Positions 27,206 through 35,022 of a DNA stretch of 64,000 bases are shown one piece after another. The stretch covers positions 62,001-126,000 of the forward strand of contig NZ_BHVV01000006.1 of NCBI RefSeq assembly GCF_003865015.1, in the 5' to 3' direction. Source of the stretch: Sulfurisoma sediminicola. Its GTDB lineage: Bacteria; Pseudomonadota; Gammaproteobacteria; Burkholderiales; Rhodocyclaceae. The position numbers and the translations under genes were made by a program. The notes beneath the pieces are model-generated. The model worked only from the letters and a program-made list of their open reading frames with translations. It was not told the DNA's origin and ran no database searches. The stretch's first letter is position 1. Every line of letters starts with the position of its first letter.

Positions 27206-28228
27206 TCAGACCCGAAGCAGCGCGACCTTCAGCGGCGGCTTGTCGTCGGAGCTGGGGAAGTCGGCCTCGGGCAGGATCCATTCGACCTCGCGGATCGTCC
27301 GTCCCGCCTTAGTGGCGCTGCGCTGCAGCTGATCGAGCCACGGTTCGCGCTCGACCTCGGCGACGTTGTTGGTGCAGATCAGCGTGCCGCCCTCGGCGGT
27401 GCACAGCAGCGCCGGCTTGAGCAGGGCCGGGTAGTCGCTCACCAGGTCGACCACGCCGAAGGCGCTCTTGGCATAGCGCGGCGGGTCGAGGAAGACGATG
27501 TCGAACTGACGCGGCTCGAGCTTGGGGAAGGGGGGCATGCGCTTGCCGCGCACCATTTTTGGCTGGCCGATGCCGGAGAGCTGGCGCATGGCGGCGAAGG
27601 CGTCGCTGTGGATGAAGCGCGGGCGGATCGGCAACTCGTTGAGACGGGCGTTTTCCTTGCCGACGGCGAGGCTCGATTCGGCGAAGTCCACATTGACGAC
27701 GAATGTCGCGCCGGCCCTGGCGGCGGCGATGCCCACGCCGCAGGTATAGGCGAAGAGGTTGAGCAGGGTCTTGCCGGGGGCCTCGCGCATGACGCGGCGG
27801 CGCGCCGCGCGCAGGTCGAGGAACAGCCACGGGTCCTGGCCGGCGTGGCGCCCCTGGACGTGGTAGCTCACACCCATCTCGTGGGCGATGCGCGGCTGCA
27901 TGGCGACGGCCAGCGCCTCGCCCTCGAGCTTGTTGCCGATGCGCGAATTGGCGCGGCTGCGGTCGTTGTACACGAGCGCGAGGCCGGGCAGGGCGCCGGC
28001 GTAGAAGGCCTCCAGCTCGGCCAGGCGGTCGGCGTCCAGCGGCGAATGGAAGCTCTGCACCAGCAGCAAGTCACCGTAGCGGTCCACGGTCAGCCCGGGC
28101 AGGCCTTCGACGCTGCCGTGGAAGAGGCGGTAGGCATCGGTGTTCTCGGCGTGGAGCTGCTCGAGCAGCGGTTTGCGGGCGGCCAGGGCGGCCTGCAGCA
28201 GGGCGGAAAGGGGGGCGGTATCGGGCAT
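27206..28228 (-). CDS. class I SAM-dependent rRNA methyltransferase (RlmI/RlmK-like)
   Basis: This 340-residue protein resembles the RlmI/RlmK C-methyltransferase family that methylates C5 of a cytosine or N7 of a guanine in 23S rRNA. Visible markers are the N-terminal DAYRLFHGSVEGLPGLTVDRYGD, the AdoMet site LLNLFAYTCGVGIAA (about 160-174) and the substrate motif FLDPPRYAKS. The PUA domain of RlmI is shortened or missing here. It is cytoplasmic. Confidence 0.88.
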   Translation of the reverse strand: MPDTAPLSALLQAALAARKPLLEQLHAENTDAYRLFHGSVEGLPGLTVDRYGDLLLVQSFHSPLDADRLAELEAFYAGALPGLALVYNDRSRANSRIGNKLEGEALAVAMQPRIAHEMGVSYHVQGRHAGQDPWLFLDLRAARRRVMREAPGKTLLNLFAYTCGVGIAAARAGATFVVNVDFAESSLAVGKENARLNELPIRPRFIHSDAFAAMRQLSGIGQPKMVRGKRMPPFPKLEPRQFDIVFLDPPRYAKSAFGVVDLVSDYPALLKPALLCTAEGGTLICTNNVAEVEREPWLDQLQRSATKAGRTIREVEWILPEADFPSSDDKPPLKVALLRV

Positions 28229-28280
28229 GGCGCGGGGCGGGGTGTAAAGTGCGGGCTACATTGTGCCTGAGCCCACGGGA

Positions 28281-28481
28281 ATGGACGCGCGAATCAACGA
28301 ACTCGAAGTCAAATTGAGCTTCGCCGAGGACCTGCTCGAGCAACTCAACCTCACGGTTTTCCGGCAACAGCAGCAGATCGAGGGCCTGCAACGGGAGCTG
28401 CGCGCCCTGCGCGAGCAGATGCTGGCGTCGATGCCGGCCGAGAGCCGCAGCCTGCGCGACGAGATTCCGCCGCACTACTAG
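28281..28481 (+). CDS. slyX: SlyX family protein
   Basis: This 66-residue coiled-coil protein matches SlyX: MDARINELEVKLSFAEDLLEQLNLTVFRQQQQIEGLQRELRAL, ending in DEIPPHY, the conserved C-terminus. Function is unknown; slyX often lies near slyD in gammaproteobacteria. GTG 28263 is an alternative start, but ATG 28281 gives the conserved N-terminus. Confidence 0.92.
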   Translation: MDARINELEVKLSFAEDLLEQLNLTVFRQQQQIEGLQRELRALREQMLASMPAESRSLRDEIPPHY

Positions 28482-28512
28482 TTCCCGGCCGCTGCGCTCC
28501 GCAGACGGCCGA

Positions 28513-29814
28513 TCACGGCACCGTGTAGAAGATGCTGTCGCTGAAGCTCAGCGTGTTGGCCGTAACGGGGTAATCGACGATCATCGCCCGCGCCGGCACG
28601 TTCCCGAACATCATCGGCAGGCCATTGGCGGTGAAGAAGCTCTGGCCGTCCATCAGCTGGAAATGCAGATGGGGCGCGCTGGAGTTGCCGGTGTTGCCGA
28701 CCCTGGCGATGACCATGCCCTTCCTGGCCTTGTCGCCGGTGCGGACCCGGATCGAGCCCTCCTGCAGATGGCAATAGACGCTGAACTCGCCGTTGAAGTG
28801 GTCGATGACCACATAGTTGCCGGCGACGGCGTTGGTCCAGCCGATCTGCGGGATCAGCTCCTTGAGCACGCCCCTGACGTAGTCGGGCTGGTTGAACTTG
28901 ACCGGGTCGCTCATCAGCTTCTCCGGAAACCTGTCGCCCGTCTCCACCACGAGGCCGTCGCCGACGGCATGGACCTCGCGGCCCCAGATGCCGTAGTCCG
29001 TCAGCGCCATGGGATTGGGGCGCGATATATCGGTGAACGACGCCGCGTCCTTCTGGTTGGCGCCCACCAGGTCCATGGCGAACTCCTGCGAGGCCGCCGC
29101 GCGGTGGTGGATGTAGCTCAGCGGCAGGAAGGCCATCTGCACGTCGCCCTTGAGCGGGAACATGTACCTGCCCGTCACCTGGTAGGGCGTGAGCGCCACG
29201 GGGAACGCTGCCACGGTCCTCTCCCCGCCCGTGGCGACGGTCAGCCTGATCTCCAGCTCATCCACCTTCGTGTGGCCGACAAGGTGGACGAAGGCGATCT
29301 TCGAGAGCGGCAGGACGAGGCTCTGCCCGCCAGCCAGCGTGCCGTTATCCGATACCTTGCCCTCGGGAAGCGCGATGTTGCCGTAGGCGAGCTGCAAGGC
29401 GGGCAGCGGCCGCTGCTGGTTGTTGACGATGTCGGCGAACTCGACGATCGCATCCGCAAGGGGCTTGCCCGAGATCGTCAGGCGCAGCGCCTCGGCCCCC
29501 GCAGCCTTGACGACCACCTCCACCTGCTCGACGGTCACCGGCGGCTCCTGCGCATTCGTCGCCACCAGGTCGGGCAGCTTGATGTCCGTGATCTCCCAGT
29601 CGCCGATGCGGACGGAGACGGGGATCACCTTTTTTCCCTGCGCGAGATAGCGGATGCCCACCTTCTCGGCCGGCGAAGCCGGCGACGCGAATGCCGGCAG
29701 GGCCGTGGCCGAGACCGCGAGGGCGACCAGCCAGCCGAGCATGCCGGCCACCGTGCCTGCGGCAAGGAGCCGAAGGGGTTGTGGAACCTGTGCGGTGGTG
29801 ACCATCGGGTGCAT
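28513..29814 (-). CDS. M23-family metallopeptidase, exported
   Basis: This 433-residue protein has an N-terminal hydrophobic signal/anchor (about residues 14-40), a beta-rich middle part, and a C-terminal M23 (LytM/lysostaphin-like) domain with the zinc-site motif HLHFQL (about 376-381) and an upstream HH...MD element. M23 enzymes cut peptidoglycan cross-links or act as non-catalytic activators. The first His/Asp pair is less canonical, so activity is uncertain. It is periplasmic. Confidence 0.85.
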   Translation of the reverse strand: MHPMVTTAQVPQPLRLLAAGTVAGMLGWLVALAVSATALPAFASPASPAEKVGIRYLAQGKKVIPVSVRIGDWEITDIKLPDLVATNAQEPPVTVEQVEVVVKAAGAEALRLTISGKPLADAIVEFADIVNNQQRPLPALQLAYGNIALPEGKVSDNGTLAGGQSLVLPLSKIAFVHLVGHTKVDELEIRLTVATGGERTVAAFPVALTPYQVTGRYMFPLKGDVQMAFLPLSYIHHRAAASQEFAMDLVGANQKDAASFTDISRPNPMALTDYGIWGREVHAVGDGLVVETGDRFPEKLMSDPVKFNQPDYVRGVLKELIPQIGWTNAVAGNYVVIDHFNGEFSVYCHLQEGSIRVRTGDKARKGMVIARVGNTGNSSAPHLHFQLMDGQSFFTANGLPMMFGNVPARAMIVDYPVTANTLSFSDSIFYTVP

Positions 29815-29835
29815 TGTCGTGCGAGCGGCGGACGG

Positions 29836-30177
29836 CTATTTCCCCTCTTCGCAGAGGTCCGCCGAGCCTTCCGTGCAACCACCGAGGCATTTCACTTTTC
29901 CGTACAAGTCGACGGCCGCACCCCCGCCCGGCTCGGTGGAACACCAGACCTCAAGATAGGAGTCGCGCGCGCAGTTGCCCACTCCGCACTTGACGCTGCC
30001 GTACTTGTCCTTGACCGCCCCGCCACCGACCTTGGCGCAATAGACCTTGCGGTACGAGTCGGTCTCGCACTGGCCGTTGCCGCAGACCACCTTGCCATAT
30101 TGGTCCTTCACGCAATCGGCGTTCGCGCCGGGAGAGAAGACGGCCAGCGCAAGCAGGATGGCGGCAGCGATTTTCAT
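29836..30177 (-). CDS. exported cysteine-rich repeat protein
   Basis: This 113-residue secreted protein has a signal peptide (MKIAAAILLALAVFSPGANA) and four imperfect repeats built on D.Y.KV.C (DQYGKVVCGNGQC, DSYRKVYC, DKYGSVKCGVGNC, DLYGKVKCLGGC). Ten cysteines in the mature part imply a disulfide-rich fold. I do not recognise the family beyond short Cys-rich proteobacterial proteins. The start at ATG 30177 is fixed by the signal peptide and GGAGG nearby. It lies 21 bases downstream of the M23 gene start and may be independent of it. Confidence 0.78.
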   Translation of the reverse strand: MKIAAAILLALAVFSPGANADCVKDQYGKVVCGNGQCETDSYRKVYCAKVGGGAVKDKYGSVKCGVGNCARDSYLEVWCSTEPGGGAAVDLYGKVKCLGGCTEGSADLCEEGK

Positions 30178-30219
30178 TGGGGCCTCCTTCAGGTCATTCA
30201 GCATTCAAGCTCGGGCGTC

Positions 30220-30423
30220 CTATTCGCCGCGTGCCCGCCGCAGCGTTATCGACTCGCCGGCGATGCCCCAGTTGTCGGTGTCGACTTCGTCGATGACGAC
30301 GACCGTCGTCGCGGGATTCTTCCCGAGCACGTCGACCAGCAATTGGGTCGCGCCCTGGATCAGGCGGGCCTTCTGTTCCGGGGTGGCTCCTTCCTTGGTG
30401 ATCCTGATGTTCACGTAGGGCAT
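30220..30423 (-). CDS. 4-oxalocrotonate tautomerase family enzyme
   Basis: This 67-residue protein begins MPYVNIRITKEG, leaving Pro as residue 1 after Met removal; that proline is the catalytic base of 4-oxalocrotonate tautomerases. LIQGATQLLVDVLGKNPATTVVVIDEVDTDNWGIAG matches the family. The physiological substrate is unknown. The start at ATG 30423 is clear despite a longer open frame. Confidence 0.9.
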   Translation of the reverse strand: MPYVNIRITKEGATPEQKARLIQGATQLLVDVLGKNPATTVVVIDEVDTDNWGIAGESITLRRARGE

Positions 30424-30590
30424 GGCTTCTCCGAGGGGGTGTTGGAGGGGAAGGGGCGAAGCGAAAGGGCAAAGCCGCCGGCCGAATGTTCGCACGGATC
30501 CGCGCGGTCGATGATCCGGTTCGCGTCCGTGTCGGGCGAATTGTCGGGCAACACAGCCTATGCGCATCAATACGACCCGAGTCCGAAGCC

Positions 30591-31733
30591 TCAGTTCCCC
30601 GCCAGCACATTGACCTGATGTCCGATCTTGTCGCATCCATCGCTGCGATTGTCGGTGCCGGGACCAAACCACGAGACATAGGTGTTGTGGTCGATGAGCA
30701 GCGCGGCCGCCGGCTGCCCCGTGCTCTTGAAAGTGCTGTTGTAGGGGTCGTCGCCGTGGTCGAGGTAAACCCCTTCGGTAATGAAGCACGCCTGCGAGTG
30801 GCCGCACACCGTCGAGATATGCACGGGGATGTTTGCCGCTCTCAAGACGTTGCGGATGAATCCCGTCGTGCCATGGCAGCCGGCGGTCCAGTGATTGAAC
30901 TGTCCGCCCGCCCCGATGGCGGGATTGATCGTTCCCTCGATGATTCCGGTGATCGGCGGGTTGCCCCGGTACTGCCAGTGGTTCCCGGTCTCCAGGTACG
31001 TGAAGGCGCCGTAATAGTGGACGAGGTTGTCGCGGACCCATTGCAGGAGATTGCCGATGGTCCCGATGCGGGAGGCGCCGATGATGTGGCCATTGGCCAG
31101 GAAGGCATAGGTGTATCGGGGCGGCGCGATCAGCGATGCGCCGAGATTGTCCTTGCGCTTGACATAGTTGCCATGTCCCGGCGACCCGGTGGCGACGGTG
31201 AAGCTGTCATCCACCAAGCGCGACATGATCGCAGCGCTGTCGAACAGCACCTGGAGCTGTTCGTCGTTGTAGGCCGTGACGGACCACGGCACATGGTGGC
31301 CGATCTCCACCACGAGTTCCAGCGCGATCCACCGGGTGAAAAGATCCCAGGCGTAGGCAGCGCTGACGCCGGTCCAGGGGGAGTCGTTGTCGTTGGTGGT
31401 GTCCCGGACGTTGACCGGCGGGTAGGGCAGGCCCTCCGCGCTGGCCGAAAAAGTGCCGGACTGCGCCTGCATCCACTCCCACGCCTCGTCGAACGCCGTG
31501 TCGAGCCGGGCCCTTTCCTGCGACGACCAGTTCGGCCATGCCCGCTTGGCCGTTTCGGGAATGTCATAGGCCGAGACCTGAAACATCACCTGCCATTTGA
31601 TGGCGTTGGCGACGTTCGGATGTGCCCTTAACCAACACGACACGGAGGGGGGCCTGCCGAAAAGGCGTCGGAGGCGATTGATCATCCAACACCAGAGCCA
31701 GTCGATTCTGAACCATTTCAAGTACTCGGGCAT
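30591..31733 (-). CDS. transglutaminase-like domain protein (tentative)
   Basis: This 380-residue protein has no clear signal peptide but a hydrophobic N-terminus. Around residues 285-330 it shows TAGCHGTTGFIRNVLRAANIPV, then GHSQACFITEGVYLDHGDDPYN. This Cys, His, Asp order resembles the transglutaminase/protease-like core (Cys in a CxxxxxxxLLRAxGIP context, then H...W.E). The call rests on that pattern only. It could be a cysteine peptidase or an inactive homologue. It is transcribed on the minus strand beside, but outside, the cassette array. Confidence 0.5.
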   Translation of the reverse strand: MPEYLKWFRIDWLWCWMINRLRRLFGRPPSVSCWLRAHPNVANAIKWQVMFQVSAYDIPETAKRAWPNWSSQERARLDTAFDEAWEWMQAQSGTFSASAEGLPYPPVNVRDTTNDNDSPWTGVSAAYAWDLFTRWIALELVVEIGHHVPWSVTAYNDEQLQVLFDSAAIMSRLVDDSFTVATGSPGHGNYVKRKDNLGASLIAPPRYTYAFLANGHIIGASRIGTIGNLLQWVRDNLVHYYGAFTYLETGNHWQYRGNPPITGIIEGTINPAIGAGGQFNHWTAGCHGTTGFIRNVLRAANIPVHISTVCGHSQACFITEGVYLDHGDDPYNSTFKSTGQPAAALLIDHNTYVSWFGPGTDNRSDGCDKIGHQVNVLAGN

Positions 31734-31786
31734 CGGATCTTCCTTTCAGCGTCGAGGGCTGCGCACGACTTCGGGCGGCCCGGAGC

Positions 31787-32251
31787 TTACTGCCACTTGC
31801 ACTCCCGTACGAAGACCAGAGGTTCATCCACCAACTCCCCGATCGATACCGTTTCGCCCGTCTCTTTCTTCAACAATAAAGCCCGCTTCGTATCTGCCTC
31901 CTCCCTGAGGAGATACCGCATGCCCTTTTCCAGGTCGGCTTGCATCTTGTAACAGCGAATTCGTTGAGGCATGAGCGGGTGCGCATACGGCATGTTCTTT
32001 AGCCACAACACGTGGCGTCCAGAATTCACCACGTAGGCGTACTCGCCAAGGGCATTCGGCACCCGCAACGATTGGAGCGGAACGCCATCAAGCCCACGCA
32101 GCACTATCGGACGTTCCCGGTCTTCGGCTATCCGTGCGACCAGGGAAAGATCGTCTGTCGATGAGTCGCTCAGTGCGATCAGCGATTGGGGAGCATGAAC
32201 ACAGCCCCCGGCAAGAATCGTGAGGAGCAACAGCAAGGATGTGTTCCACAT
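31787..32251 (-). CDS. lipoprotein, hypothetical (probably in a cassette)
   Basis: This 154-residue lipoprotein has signal MWNTSLLLLLTILAGGC with the lipobox Cys at residue 17. No domain is recognised. It follows, in the gene direction, directly after the degenerate attC at 32292-32360, so it may be the fourth cassette, but no attC is visible after it. Confidence 0.75.
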   Translation of the reverse strand: MWNTSLLLLLTILAGGCVHAPQSLIALSDSSTDDLSLVARIAEDRERPIVLRGLDGVPLQSLRVPNALGEYAYVVNSGRHVLWLKNMPYAHPLMPQRIRCYKMQADLEKGMRYLLREEADTKRALLLKKETGETVSIGELVDEPLVFVRECKWQ

Positions 32252-32291
32252 ATTTCATCCGGCCATTTGCCTGCGGCGACTTCCTGGTTTT

Positions 32292-32360
32292 GCCCAGCGT
32301 TGCCGATAAGCGGCCTGCGGAAGCCGGCTGTAGCAGGCCCGGTTGAATAGCGGGTTCGGC
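32292..32360 (-). repeat. degenerate integron attC site (attC-3)
   Basis: This is a 69-bp element with outer boxes GCCCAGC (32292-32298) and GTTCGGC (32354-32360), close to the consensus GCCTAAC/GTTAGGC but each changed by one or two bases. Between them is an imperfect palindrome (GCGGCCTGCGGAAGCCGGCTGTAGCAGGCC region) typical of attC. It lies 11 bases after the DHFR-like stop, as expected for a cassette end. Confidence 0.7.
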
Positions 32361-32370
32361 GTCACCGTGG

Positions 32371-33018
32371 TCACTGCCGAGACAGAATCAAATGGGTGGC
32401 CCGTGCCGAGGCTTCGTGCTTGACGCAGGCATAGCCCAAGGCAGGAAGATTTACACCTTCGAAGAGTCGCTCACCGGAGCCGAGCAGGACTGGCGATATG
32501 GCTATGTGCATCTCATCGATAAGACGGTGGCGAAGATACTGTTGGATGACATTGACTCCCCCACCAAGGCGAACATCTTTGCCTTCGGCGGCTTCCCGGG
32601 CGCGTTCAAGTGCGACGGCAGTGCCTCCCGTCACAAAGTGGAAAGTGGTGCCCCCCTCCATGACAAGCGGTGCGCGCTCGTGGTTGGTCAGCACGAATAC
32701 CGGCACGTGATACACAGGGTTCTCGCCCCACCAACCCCGCCAGCTCTCGTCCGGCCATGGACCACGAACAGGCCCGAACATATTTCTGCCGAGGATCCAT
32801 GCGCCGATGTTCTGGAAACCTCGAGCGGCAAACTCATCGTCGACGCCCGTTTCCCCGCTATCGCTACCAAACAGCTTTTGCTGAAAGGTTCGCGTGGGGA
32901 GCGCCCAGCCATGAAGCGAAGTGCCGCCAACGCCCAGTGGATTGTCCATGTCCTGGTCTGGGCCAGCGCCGAAACCGTCTAGTGAAATGGTGAAACTCTC
33001 TACGCGAAGCTTGGACAT
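32371..33018 (-). CDS. dihydrofolate reductase/RibD C-terminal domain protein
   Basis: This 215-residue cytoplasmic protein of the RibD_C/DHFR-like fold has SFTISLDGFGAG at the start, WILGRNMFGPVRGPW (NADPH/substrate strand) and the Gly-rich LGGGVNVIQQYL, then IAISPVLLGSGERLFEG. It probably reduces a pterin- or flavin-like substrate with NADPH; it does not look like trimethoprim-resistance dfrA. The start at ATG 33018 is taken although the frame starts at 33027. It belongs to the same cassette as the toxin-antitoxin pair, since no attC separates them. Confidence 0.85.
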   Translation of the reverse strand: MSKLRVESFTISLDGFGAGPDQDMDNPLGVGGTSLHGWALPTRTFQQKLFGSDSGETGVDDEFAARGFQNIGAWILGRNMFGPVRGPWPDESWRGWWGENPVYHVPVFVLTNHERAPLVMEGGTTFHFVTGGTAVALERAREAAEGKDVRLGGGVNVIQQYLRHRLIDEMHIAISPVLLGSGERLFEGVNLPALGYACVKHEASARATHLILSRQ

Positions 33019-33036
33019 CGATGTCAAGGAAAGTCG

Positions 33037-33360
33037 TCAGTTGCTTCGTGCAGTACGGCGCTTCGGTGAAGGCTTGGGAGATTGCTTGGCGGTTCGCGGT
33101 TCGGCCAAGCGGCCGGTAACGTACTTGTGGAGCACGCTCGCGATGAGGGTTTGATATGGCACGCCTTCTTCAAGCGCCTTGACTTGAATGTCGCTCAGAT
33201 CGCCAGAGGACAGGCGGATGTTGACGCGGCGGTCCTTGATCGCGGTGGCGCGCGCCGCTGCCTTGAACTTCGCAAGCTCAGCCTTGGTCGCAACGGACTT
33301 CAGTTGGCCCTTATCAAAAGCAGTCAGGACTTCAAGTTCGTAGGAGTCAATTTTCGGCAT
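33037..33360 (-). CDS. antitoxin of a BrnT/BrnA-like pair (RHH-type)
   Basis: This 107-residue basic protein has a central RRVNIRLSSGDLSDIQVKALEEGVPYQTLIASVLHKY, a ribbon-helix-helix-like DNA-binding unit found in antitoxins of BrnA/CopG type. The N-terminal half should wrap the toxin. The start ATG 33360 lies inside the toxin gene (overlap of about 14 bases); GTG 33369 is an alternative. It has a Lys/Arg-rich C-terminal tail. Confidence 0.82.
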   Translation of the reverse strand: MPKIDSYELEVLTAFDKGQLKSVATKAELAKFKAAARATAIKDRRVNIRLSSGDLSDIQVKALEEGVPYQTLIASVLHKYVTGRLAEPRTAKQSPKPSPKRRTARSN

Positions 33361-33640
33361 CTGTTTCACCTTGATTCAAATAGTCCCTCGTCGCCTTGCG
33401 GCTCGGAATTGCTGTCTTGAGGAAGAAATACTCATCCTCTTCGACAAACGGCACCAAGTACGCGTAGTTGTCACACGCGACAACGAGAACGCGCTGCTTG
33501 GGGTATTTCGCCTGGTTCGGGTGAGCCAGGATGTCCAGCAGGCCGCCAGCCTCGATCGAGACAACAATGCTCTCGAACGAAATGCCCCGCTCGGCTTTGA
33601 TGGTCTCGTTCTTCTCTGGCGCCCAGCGAAACGGTTTCAT
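33347..33640 (-). CDS. BrnT-like toxin
   Basis: This 97-residue protein resembles BrnT (RelE-fold ribonuclease): FRWAPEKNETIKAERGISFESIVVSIEAGGLLDI, then QRVLVVACDNYAYLVPFVEEDEYFFLKTAIPSRKATRDY. The pair order (toxin before antitoxin, overlapping) is the BrnTA arrangement. It is carried in an integron cassette, where toxin-antitoxin pairs are thought to stabilise arrays. No ribosome site precedes the ATG; see the promoter feature upstream. Confidence 0.85.
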   Translation of the reverse strand: MKPFRWAPEKNETIKAERGISFESIVVSIEAGGLLDILAHPNQAKYPKQRVLVVACDNYAYLVPFVEEDEYFFLKTAIPSRKATRDYLNQGETDAEN

Positions 33641-33646
33641 GTGGGA

Positions 33647-33675
33647 ATATTACGCAAGTGTGTGCCTTTTGTCAC
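33647..33675 (-). promoter_or_regulatory. cassette promoter for the toxin-antitoxin pair, leaderless type
   Basis: On the minus strand, GTGACA (33675-33670) is followed by a 17-base spacer and TAATAT (33652-33647). The ATG of the toxin starts six bases later at 33640, about where transcription should begin, so the mRNA may lack a leader. Only the boxes are seen; activity is inferred. Confidence 0.5.
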
Positions 33676-33713
33676 CACGCTGCAGCGGGCGCCGTTTCAA
33701 GATGTCTAACGAC

Positions 33714-33841
33714 GCTGTAGAAAAAGTCGGCTCTGGCGAGACGGCGATCCGGTAATTCCGACGATGGAATGAAAATGGCGCGGTGAAATCCCCGCCATTT
33801 TTTTGTGCCTCGCGGCACGTGAAAAGGGGTTTTTCTACAGC
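33714..33841. mobile_element. 128-bp MITE with 12-bp terminal inverted repeats
   Basis: The ends GCTGTAGAAAAA (33714-33725) and TTTTTCTACAGC (33830-33841) are perfect inverted repeats. There is no coding capacity. AACG occurs just outside on each side (33708-33711 and 33845-33848), which may be a target duplication. Inside is a hairpin followed by T-residues. It is inserted in an attC. The parent IS is not identified. Confidence 0.75.
33772..33808 (+). terminator. terminator-like hairpin inside the MITE
   Basis: AAAATGGCG (33772-33780) pairs with CGCCATTTT (33793-33801), and the run of T residues continues to 33804. On the plus strand this looks like an intrinsic terminator; the A-run on the other arm makes it partly bidirectional. 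Confidence 0.5.
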
Positions 33842-33977
33842 TTCAACGTTTGAGCTGAGGGGCCGATGCCGTTATGGCGCTTGGCCCGCGAAGCGGATGA
33901 TGACAGCGAGCGCTTCGCGGGCCAAGCGCCATGCCGGTGGAGGTCCCGCTCCAGCGAAGGGTTAGGCGTCTCCCGCG

Positions 33978-34928
33978 TCACTCGAAGAAGCGGAGAAGGC
34001 TACGTTGAGATAGTTTGTCGCCGGAAAATGCCTCGCGCAGGCTACGCACGGTCACACCGATCAGGGGTATGTCGTCCAGGGGATTCGGTCCCTGAATCGC
34101 ATGGGTGGGGTAGCGGCGCAGCACGTCAAGGCCAGCGGGATTCACGAGATGCATCCGCATGCCGCGCTGCGCACCAGCCTGAACCAGTAGGTCGTTTATG
34201 TGGTTGTCTTGGAACCCATATCCAATGACCATGACTTTCGTGTCGCCAGCGTTGAGGTACTGAGCAAAGAGCTCCAGGTAGCGCCGAAGAAGAGGGTGCC
34301 GATCGATGGCCTACAGCTTTGCCCCACCCATCACCATGAGGTGATTGCCTGCGGGGTCCCGCCAGTTCGCGGAGCCGTGGAGCTTGAAGATTGGTTGAAA
34401 GTGGTCTTCAAGCCGTACTTCGCCGGCAGGCTGCCAAGGGAGTGCGATTCGCTCAGCTGGCTGAGCAGCCTGCCAGTTTGGTGGCGGAGCCATGCCCGGG
34501 TAGGCCGGACCCACCCAGCGCCGCTTGCCGCCAACCAGTTCGTTGCGGTAGTGGAGCTCAAGAAGCAGATCTTGGTTGAGGGTGAAGATTGCATCGAAGC
34601 GGGACAAAAAGGCGTCAATTGAGTCGCGAGCGTCGTTGGACAGCCCCCAGCCAGGAAACGCCGCAAACACTTGATTCATGTCCGTGAACGTTGCCATGAC
34701 GGCCTGCTCGAACGCCGCTAGGCGCGCAGTGGCCTCGGCAGATGCGCGAGTCCGAGCTTCGGCTTGAAACTCTGCGAGGGTGTCCTCAAAGTTGCCGCTG
34801 TTTCGAAGTCGCGAGTAGGTTTCCCTGTCGTTCGCAACGCGACTCAGCAGTTCCCCCAGGACTTCCGCAGCCAACCACCCACCCCAGTTTCTACTGAATC
34901 CAGCGCCAAGAAGTGCGATGTGTGACAC
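33978..34928 (-). pseudogene. SIR2-like (NADase/sirtuin fold) gene with an in-frame TAG
   Basis: The frame from ATG 34928 encodes a SIR2-like protein: LLGAGFSRNWGGW (Rossmann NAD site, about 6-18), TLNQDLLLEL, LHGSANW (active-site His), GGAKL. Then comes TAG at 34313-34311, and the same frame continues as AIDRHPLLRRYLELFAQYLNAGD, MVIGYGFQDNHIN to the stop at 33978. Both halves together give a normal SIR2 domain of about 316 residues, so TAG probably replaced a Gln codon (CAG). SIR2 proteins of this type deplete NAD in phage defence. It is the only gene of an integron cassette, now probably inactive unless the codon is read through. Confidence 0.85.
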
Positions 34929-34944
34929 AGACGGCTCCTGAGAC

Positions 34945-35016
34945 GCCTAACGTGCAAGCTCAGGGGCGCGAAGCCGGCTTGCCGGCGGAGCGTCCCTCTG
35001 GAGCGGCGGGTTAGGC
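34945..35016 (-). repeat. integron attC site (attC-1), intact
   Basis: This is a 72-bp element with consensus outer boxes GCCTAAC (34945-34951) and GTTAGGC (35010-35016). The interior (GGGGCGCGAAGCCGGC / GCCGGCGGAGCGTCCC) forms the imperfect hairpin of single-stranded attC folding. It lies seven bases after the lipoprotein stop. All three attC sites follow their gene in the same direction. Confidence 0.88.
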
Positions 35017-35022
35017 ATATAG

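Larger units (their letters stand above)
33704..33967 (-). repeat. integron attC site (attC-2), interrupted by a MITE
   Basis: Outer boxes are GTCTAAC (33704-33710) and GTTAGGC (33961-33967). Without the 128-bp insertion at 33714-33841 the site is about 130 bp and contains a perfect 22-bp stem (33874-33895 with 33911-33932, loop 33896-33910), as in long attC sites. It follows the SIR2-like cassette gene by 10 bases. Confidence 0.85.

Noticed and set aside
34311-34928. The 205-residue SIR2 front part as a complete gene
   Set aside because: The same frame continues past TAG with the conserved C-terminal part of the domain, so it is a broken longer gene.
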